From: Bolinopsis microptera
Taxonomy: Eukaryota; Ctenophora; Tentaculata; Lobata; Bolinopsidae
Assembly: GCF_026151205.1 (NCBI RefSeq)
Contig: NC_087080.1
Coordinates: 7,854,797 to 7,918,796, forward strand
Length of the DNA stretch: 64,000 nt
Direction of reading: 5' to 3'
Part shown: positions 58,003 through 64,000 of the stretch, one piece after another
How positions within the stretch are numbered: position 1 is the first letter of the stretch
How the letters are laid out: each line of letters starts with the position of its first letter
Program-made: the position numbers and the translations under genes
Notes under the pieces: generated by a model
What the model was told of the DNA's origin: nothing
Databases searched by the model: none
Seen by the model: only the letters and a program-made list of their open reading frames with translations

Positions 58003-59356
58003 CCAAACACTCCCATCACCTGTGGATGTGGGAAAACAAGTGATCTTGACCACCTTCTCACCTGTAAGCTAGGGGGCTACGTGATAATGACCCACAACAA
58101 CATCAGAGACACATTGGCAAATCTCCTTCGTGAGGTATGTCATGATGTGAAAGTCGAACCCCAGCTACAGAAGGTAAATGAGGGTGACTGCCTCAACCCC
58201 AAGACTATAACAGGTGACCAAGCTCAGCTTGACGTATCTGCTAGAGGAGTTTGGACTCCATTTGATAAGACCTTTCTTGACATAAGGGTTTCACACCCCA
58301 ATTGCTTATCAAACAGGACCAAAACTCTTCAAGAAGTATACGAAGAGAACGAGAAGGAGAAGAAGGATGAGTACTTGGAGAGAGTGTTGAACGTAGAGAA
58401 GGCCACTCCCAGTGACATAAATTTAAAAAGGGACTAGGAATCCAGTCTGGAAAGAAAAAACGGCTACCATATATTTTTAAAACGACTACCATAAATTTTT
58501 CGGCCGCTCCGCGGCCGGATAACGATTTCATTTTACTTTGCTAGTTATTTTACAGAGGTTTAGTTATTCATTAGTATAGTTATTAATTCATTAGTATAGT
58601 TATTCATAATTAGCAAAAGATTGTGAAAGAATTTCTTTCCGGGTCTCGAACTCGCGATCTGCTAATGTAGTACCGACGGAGTAACCAACTAAGCTACGAT
58701 TCCATGTACGCTTTTGTAATATTTACATATAGGTCTTCGCGCGTTCCTGCAACTACCATACTACCATACTACCAAACAGTCCATACTACCATACTGGTAG
58801 TAGGAAAATCTTGGATCCTGACAGAAATATCTTGGATTATTTGGTAACGCGCAAATTAAGCGCAAGAACTAGGAATCTGCTGGGAATCTGGCATTTGCGC
58901 TCGATTCGAACATCTTCTCGGATAAATATAGAATTAAAGTACAGTGCGCGGCGTTACAGTGTGTAACAACCGAGAGCGACTATTTTAAAGTTGATTTAAT
59001 AATTTTGTTGACAAAAATTAGTCGGCGTGGCTATGGAAATTAATATGGCTAGGAATTAGATTCTTAGATTCCTCACTTTATGTCACTGGGAGGCCACTTT
59101 CACCCCGGCTGTATTTCTTACAACTGGAGGCATGTCCAAAGAATGTAAGCGATTTGTAAATAGAGTAGCAGACCTCATCGCCAGGAAAAGGAAAGAGAGG
59201 TATTGCGATGTGGTAAGACATGTGAGGACAAGATTAAGATTCGCAATGTTAAAAACCACACTCATTGCTCTACGAGGGTACAGAGGGAAAAAAAGGACAG
59301 CAAATATGAGAAACCACTATCAGAAGTCTCTTATAACCTCATCCCTGCCCCTATGA
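58003..59356 (+). pseudogene. Mobile-element ORF, C-terminal part, split by an insertion
   Basis: Two parts, 58003-58407 and 59099-59356. The first has a zinc-knuckle-like CGCGKTSDLDHLLTC with LGGYVIMTHNNIRDTL, LREVCHDVKVEPQLQ, and an acidic block DVSARGVWTPFDKTFLDIRV that resembles the C-terminal region of reverse-transcriptase-type proteins found repeatedly in invertebrate genomes. The second continues FTPAVFLTTGGMSKECKRFV and LIARKRKERYCDVVRHVR. Removing the insertion and one 8-bp target copy joins the two in frame. The N-terminal part is absent. The exact superfamily is not assigned. Confidence 0.65.
58408..59090. mobile_element. 683-bp TIR element (hAT-like) with tRNA-like core
   Basis: Perfect 14-bp terminal inverted repeats CCCAGTGACATAAA (58408-58421) and TTTATGTCACTGGG (59077-59090), flanked by a perfect 8-bp duplication AGGCCACT (58400-58407 and 59091-59098). 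No transposase. On its minus strand at about 58640-58705 it contains a tRNA-like sequence (A box GTAGCTTAGTTGG, B box GAGTTCGAGACCC). The 8-bp duplication fits hAT-type insertion, while the tRNA-like part suggests a SINE captured inside a MITE. Confidence 0.8.
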
Positions 59357-60276
59357 TGCAATGGAGTAGATGTGTATATATTTGATTTTTGATATTTCAT
59401 ATTATACAATATTGGTAGCAGTGGACAATTTCCGTTACCTCTGTATTGTGCTCTGCCAATTGCAACACTTGAATTACTTCATTGTATATATATACTATTG
59501 GAAACCAGATTTATACTCAATCTGCTCATTCTAAACATAGAAAAGACAATTATTTTGAGAAAACACAACAGTTTCTAGAATTACATTAGGGGTCTTCATC
59601 TACATCACGAACATATTGCGTTGTCTGTACAAACATGCTAATAAACAGATCTACACTCAAACTTCGAAATATTTCTAGAAAGGCCCTCACCAGGATAAAC
59701 CAGCTTTAATGGATTAAAAATCACCCAGGGTAAAAGTCATCCCATGGCAAGTTATCGGCGAATTGCTGTTTCGATAACTTGATGTGACCGTATAAGAAAA
59801 TTGATGTAATTTCTCGTTAGAATTAGGGTCTTAGCATGTGCTTCAGTCAAATATTGGCTTATGGAGTTGGGGTCAGAGAATAAGGGTAAGGGTTTCGAAT
59901 AGTCCCTCACTCACAACTCAGGACCATGTATGATCTAAGAAAACGTGATAACCAAGTCTAGAGTGAACAATCATCATCCTATTCTGTACACCTAATATGT
60001 AAATATATATTACTGGGGATCATGATGTTGGCAACTTAAATGCTATCAATACGACTGAGGCCACGATTGGGTTCCAGTTGCATAAATAATAAAGTAAACA
60101 AACGTTTCTTCATATCAAAAGGTTGCCAGATCGAAAAGTGCGCTGATGCTTAATGGGCGGCGCTCAGCCAATAACTTTGCCATCCATATCTTCATTCGAT
60201 AAGTGTTACGTTTATGAACACTGATGAAATCTCAATGTAACTCAATGCAATCTGCACCTACTACACTTTGTAATTT
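59357..60276. other. Unassigned, no gene recognised
   Basis: AT-rich sequence between mobile elements with no coding signature that I can support. Confidence 0.45.
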
Positions 60277-60312
60277 CAAATCAAATCAAATCAAATCAAA
60301 ATCAAATCAAAA
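60277..60312 (-). repeat. (TTTGA)n LINE 3' tail
   Basis: Seven near-perfect pentamers on the minus strand, just beyond the 3' end of the LINE at 60414-62234. Microsatellite-like 3' tails of this type are common for non-LTR elements. Confidence 0.8.
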
Positions 60313-60413
60313 TATAATGACACAAACATCATCACACATCATCAAAAATATATCTACTAAAGTTTTAAAAATATCTTAAATCTATTGGCCTAAACAACCA
60401 AGATAAAATGAAT

Positions 60414-62234
60414 CTAATTTACATACTTTCCACTACTATATAAGTTAATAAAGCGTTTCTTGGCAACATGAGGATTACACACAAGATATTCATTGTGCTT
60501 CTCTTTATTAGTAGCATAATTTAATCCCTCAATCTTACCTAATACTTCGTCCGAAACATACCAAAAATGAATATCATTTACGGATCCGTTTAAAATAGTC
60601 TCTTTTTTGAAAGCTTCTAATCTTATTTTAAAACTTAACACAGTCCCACAATTCTTGACATCCGAGGGGAGTTTGTTCCAATAAGGTCTCACCCTCTCCG
60701 GAAGAAAAGAACTGTGGACTTTCTTCATTTTACTGCTACTTTTACTGCATCTACTGTTTGATACCACATTAAAACCAGATCTGCTCATACTGAACAAACC
60801 GGCTCCGTAATTGGCCAAACCACTTATCATTTTAAAAGATTCAATGAGGTCCCCACGTATTCGCCGCTCTGCCAGCGTTGTTAATTTGAGGATTTCCAGG
60901 CGACGACTGTATGGAAGAGTACCCACCTCGTCAATCAGACGGGTAAACCGCCTCTGGACGCTCTCCAGCTCCAAGATGATCCCCCAACTTTCATGAGCCG
61001 CAACTGGACTCCACAATTGAACACAATACTCTAAATGGGGTCTTATTAAAGCTTTGTAAATGGATATCATCACAGATTTTTCCCTGATAATCAGATTTCT
61101 AACAATCCAACATATCATTCTGTTGGCTTTAGATATTGAAGCCTTAATCTGTTCATTCCAAAGCAGAGAGTTATGGGTTATAACTCCCAAGTCTTTTTCC
61201 TGTACAGATTCTGCCAATGTAACTCCATTAAGAGAATAACTTGATCTTGGGTTATCGTTAACATCTAAATGCATTACTGAACACTTAGTAGGATTAAACT
61301 TTAAAAGCCATTTACTCTCCCACATCTCTAGTTCGTTCAGATCATTAGCTATAGTTTCATGCTCGGAGGCATTAGCTATAAGCTTAAGATCATCAGCAAA
61401 TATTTTAACTTTACTTTTAATGTTATCTGGTAAATCATTAATAAATAACACAAATAGTAATGGTCCAAGGACTGATCCCTGGGGAACTCCTGACCATACA
61501 ATCTTCCACTCTGAAGTTTCACCTTCTACACACACTCTCATAGTTCTATTTGAGATAAAATCTGTAATTACATCTAAAACTTTAGTATTCTTACTATAAC
61601 TTCTAGGTAATGGGCCGAGTGGCTCATTAACAAACACAGAACTAAAGGCACTTGCAAGTACCTCTGCAGACTCCCCTGCACTAGTTGTCCTTGTACCGTC
61701 TTCCTTATCTAAACTTGGTACCGAAGCTTTAACCTTTCTCTTATTTCTCAAATAAGAATAAAATGATTTACAATTGATCTTTAAATTGGAAGTTATCTTC
61801 TTCTCATATCTTATCTTTGCTTTCACTTCCTCATTCTCATAAATGAGCTGTTTACTACTTGCATGACTAAGATTAACACTAGAAGGTTCAATATCAAATG
61901 CAGTCCATGCTTTATCTTTGTTCTTTCTCATGCGCTTCAATGAGGATGTGTCCCATGGCAGCTTCACAGGTCTGTTGTTTTTATAGACCGAATTAGTCGG
62001 TACTATCCCAGCAACAGTCGTAAGTTTGCCATGTAACTCATCCCACATAAGCTGAACATCATTAGAGCAACTAAAATCCCAGTTAATATTTTCAATACTA
62101 AACTTTAAAATATCATCATTAGTTATTTTACCCCATGATGGTTTCAGAATCTTCTCTTTACATTTAATTGAATCTACAGAAACACTTGACATACGTTGCA
62201 TGCCACTTTTCGCGCGCGAAGGGATACGAAACAT
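60414..62234 (-). mobile_element. Internally deleted LINE with an open 606-codon frame
   Basis: A non-LTR reverse transcriptase reading frame without stop codons. The N-terminal part (to about residue 220) is the linker after the endonuclease. It jumps at about 218-223 straight to DFISNRTMRVCVEGETSEW, SGVPQGSVLGPLLF (motif B, 248-261) and KIFADD (motif C, 277-282), then the thumb and C-terminal region with LEYCVQLWSPVAAHE. The fingers and motif A (the first catalytic Asp block), roughly 150-200 residues, are missing. The endonuclease is also absent. It cannot encode an active RT, yet the frame stayed open. Confidence 0.85.
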
Positions 62235-63579
62235 GTATCAAAGAAACACTTAGATCGACTACCACACTGACATGATCACTTTTGCCAATCTGATTAATGA
62301 TATGAGAAAAACCAGCTAAAATAGTCGTATATTGTAAAAAATACCGGCCAGTGAATCGTTAAAACGGATGTTGGAGGACTTTGCCGCTTCGACGGAAAAA
62401 AGATTCATTTTGCATGTGTACAGTGTACTAGTGCAGCTGTTCACATAGCCATGTGTATACGCATACTGCGTGACGCGCTTGTTTCACAAATAGAATATAC
62501 TTGTTATACCTCTTTGCCGCCTTCGGCGGTCGCGCACTACTGCAAGCGAGAGGACTCTGGTTAGAGCAAGTGCAGCTGCAGTATAAGCGTTTTCATATAA
62601 CTAAATTTAAAGCACTCGCCGCGCGCGCTTACAATAATAACTCAGTACTTAATTGTAGCGCAGTGCACTACTGGGCCACTCTGAGCCGCGAAAGATCCGG
62701 ATTGACACCGTCAATCAGTATGCAATAACTTTGCTTGAACCAGAGCCCTCTCCGCGTTTGCATTAGCGCGCGCCTGCTGAAGGCACATTACATGGTTATG
62801 CAAATCAATAAATTACCAAAACGCGTGCCAAGTTGGACTCGTCAACAAAGAAAACAACAATTTCAAGAAAACAACAATTTTATTTAGTATCAGTTAAAGC
62901 AGACAAAAACATATTTTATATATATAACTAGTGCAAACTTTAGACCATATATCTTAGGGGACTTGGAGTAGCAAGAGAGTGACCAGAAAGTATATGTATA
63001 CTTTTACCAAAAATACGTCGAAATGAATCCAGGGTGATACAGGATCTGAGAGTGCAGACCATAAAGTTTACGCACCCACCCTTGCCTCCTGAATTCTTGG
63101 TTGGAAAGACAATTATGCAAAATTGGTCGTTTATACTCCAAGTCCCTTTGTTAATAGAAGTAGTATTATTTATGTCTGGAGTTAGCTTCATTCAATAATA
63201 ACAATATCAATATAATCAATATTAATATCAATATCAGACTAAACTATCAAATAAATAAATTATCAAATATCGATTATTAATTCACTCTGATTAAAAAGTT
63301 ATAAATTAGGATATCTAATATTTAAGAATTACAACTACAAGTTGTTAAAAACGCCCAAAATAGATCTGAGATATTTTCAGTCTGTAGTACAATAATGATA
63401 GCAATAGTTTAAATTATGTTATGTGCCGCTGCAATTAGATTAAATTACTGTAACTTAAAATTGTTTGGAGTCCAAGTCTCTTTTAAGTCAGCAGCCTGTG
63501 ATTGTATTAATAGTGCTTTCGTTCTCAATTTTATCAAGTTAATGGAAGTTTCTAGACAATTGCTTGAAGTTAAAATTTT
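62235..63579. other. Unassigned, includes a CpG-rich stretch
   Basis: 62500-62800 is GC/CpG-rich (hairpin GCCGCC-TTC-GGCGGT near 62517) like the island at 16.9 kb. An ORF of 83 codons (-) at 62940-63191 has no recognised family. No exon supported. Confidence 0.4.
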
Positions 63580-64000
63580 TTAATGAACAGTGTTCCAAAG
63601 CTTGGCTGCATTAAACAAAAAGGTATTTGATTTATTTAGAAGAATAACTGTTACACTCGTTGCACGGTTTGAAATGTTGATAGCCTCATAAAGGGAGTAT
63701 GGGCAGTGGTACTTGATAATCTTAGAGAATTCTAAAATACAGTGATATTTGTACAAGTTTTGAGCCGTAAGAATTTTTAACCTATTAAAAATGGGTTTCG
63801 TATGCTCCTTTTCAAAATGTTTATGGCCTAGTATTTGCATGCCATATGGTCTAGTTCTTGCACATGTTAATTGTTTATCTAGATATGAGTCGAGATCACC
63901 AAAAAGGATTCTTATACAGTGCTTCTGTGTGATAAAAAGACTATCATTTGACCGTTCTTTGAGGACAACTCCCCAAACACTTATACCATAACTTAGATGT
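63580..64000 (-). mobile_element. LINE C-terminal fragment, runs off the window
   Basis: The minus frame is open from the window edge to a stop at 63580. It carries LSYGISVWGVVLKER, an ITQKHCIRILFG block, KPIFNRLKILTAQNLYKYHC and NAAKLWNTVH, the usual C-terminal signature of LINE reverse transcriptase proteins of RTE/CR1 type. It is a different family from the LINE at 60.4 kb. Confidence 0.75.

Noticed and set aside
62940..63191. 83-codon minus ORF in the repeat region
   Set aside because: No family recognised, no splice or start support; probably part of an unidentified repeat.

Overview
This is eukaryotic DNA, almost certainly from an animal. It is AT-rich, its genes have many GT-AG introns, and it carries LINE-type retrotransposons, tRNA-derived repeats, MITE-like elements and a degenerate TTAGGG (metazoan-type telomere) tract. 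Homologues of RYBP/YAF2 (PRC1 chromatin), LZTFL1 (ciliary BBSome trafficking), SREK1, RMDN1 and PPP4R1 point to a ciliated metazoan. An early-branching marine invertebrate such as a cnidarian is plausible, but the sequence alone does not settle this.

Layout. 1.0-2.8 kb (-): intronless triokinase/dihydroxyacetone kinase (TKFC). 5.9-8.4 kb (-): a six-exon RYBP/YAF2 gene, rebuilt from exons too short to stand out as ORFs. 9.5-11.6 kb (-): five-exon LZTFL1. 13.2-15.8 kb (+): a weak two-exon candidate whose intron holds about 37 copies of a 52-bp minisatellite. 15.8-22.2 kb: repeats, including a 2.9-kb near-perfect inverted repeat with 1.4-kb arms and an interstitial telomere-like tract. 22.2-25.2 kb (-): ten-exon SREK1. 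25.6-29.3 kb (-): two tandem RMDN1-like genes with identical exon phases. 31.6-32.4 kb (+): a small Pro/Gln/Tyr-rich two-TM protein. 33.8-55.0 kb (-): a 20-exon PPP4R1 gene (about 912 aa). Its introns contain a decayed LINE, a five-fold repeated splice donor, a 3.8-kb GAG-rich polypurine block and a 79-nt C run. 55.6-56.8 kb (-): FNTB with a single coding exon. 56.8-64.0 kb: a nested graveyard of LINE, MITE, SINE and another mobile-element ORF.

No shared pathway links the genes; they are housekeeping or regulatory genes. Eight recognised genes are all on the minus strand, several only 0.4-0.6 kb apart. Several start codons have a good 3' splice acceptor just upstream, which fits 5'UTR introns or spliced-leader trans-splicing. 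The gene models are my own splicing of the sequence: exon phases agree at every junction, but there is no transcript evidence. The most unusual structures are the tandem splice-donor array and acceptor-like polypyrimidine intron in PPP4R1, the long inverted repeat at 18-21 kb, and an insertion at 58.4-59.1 kb whose 8-bp target duplication allows exact reconstruction of the empty site.
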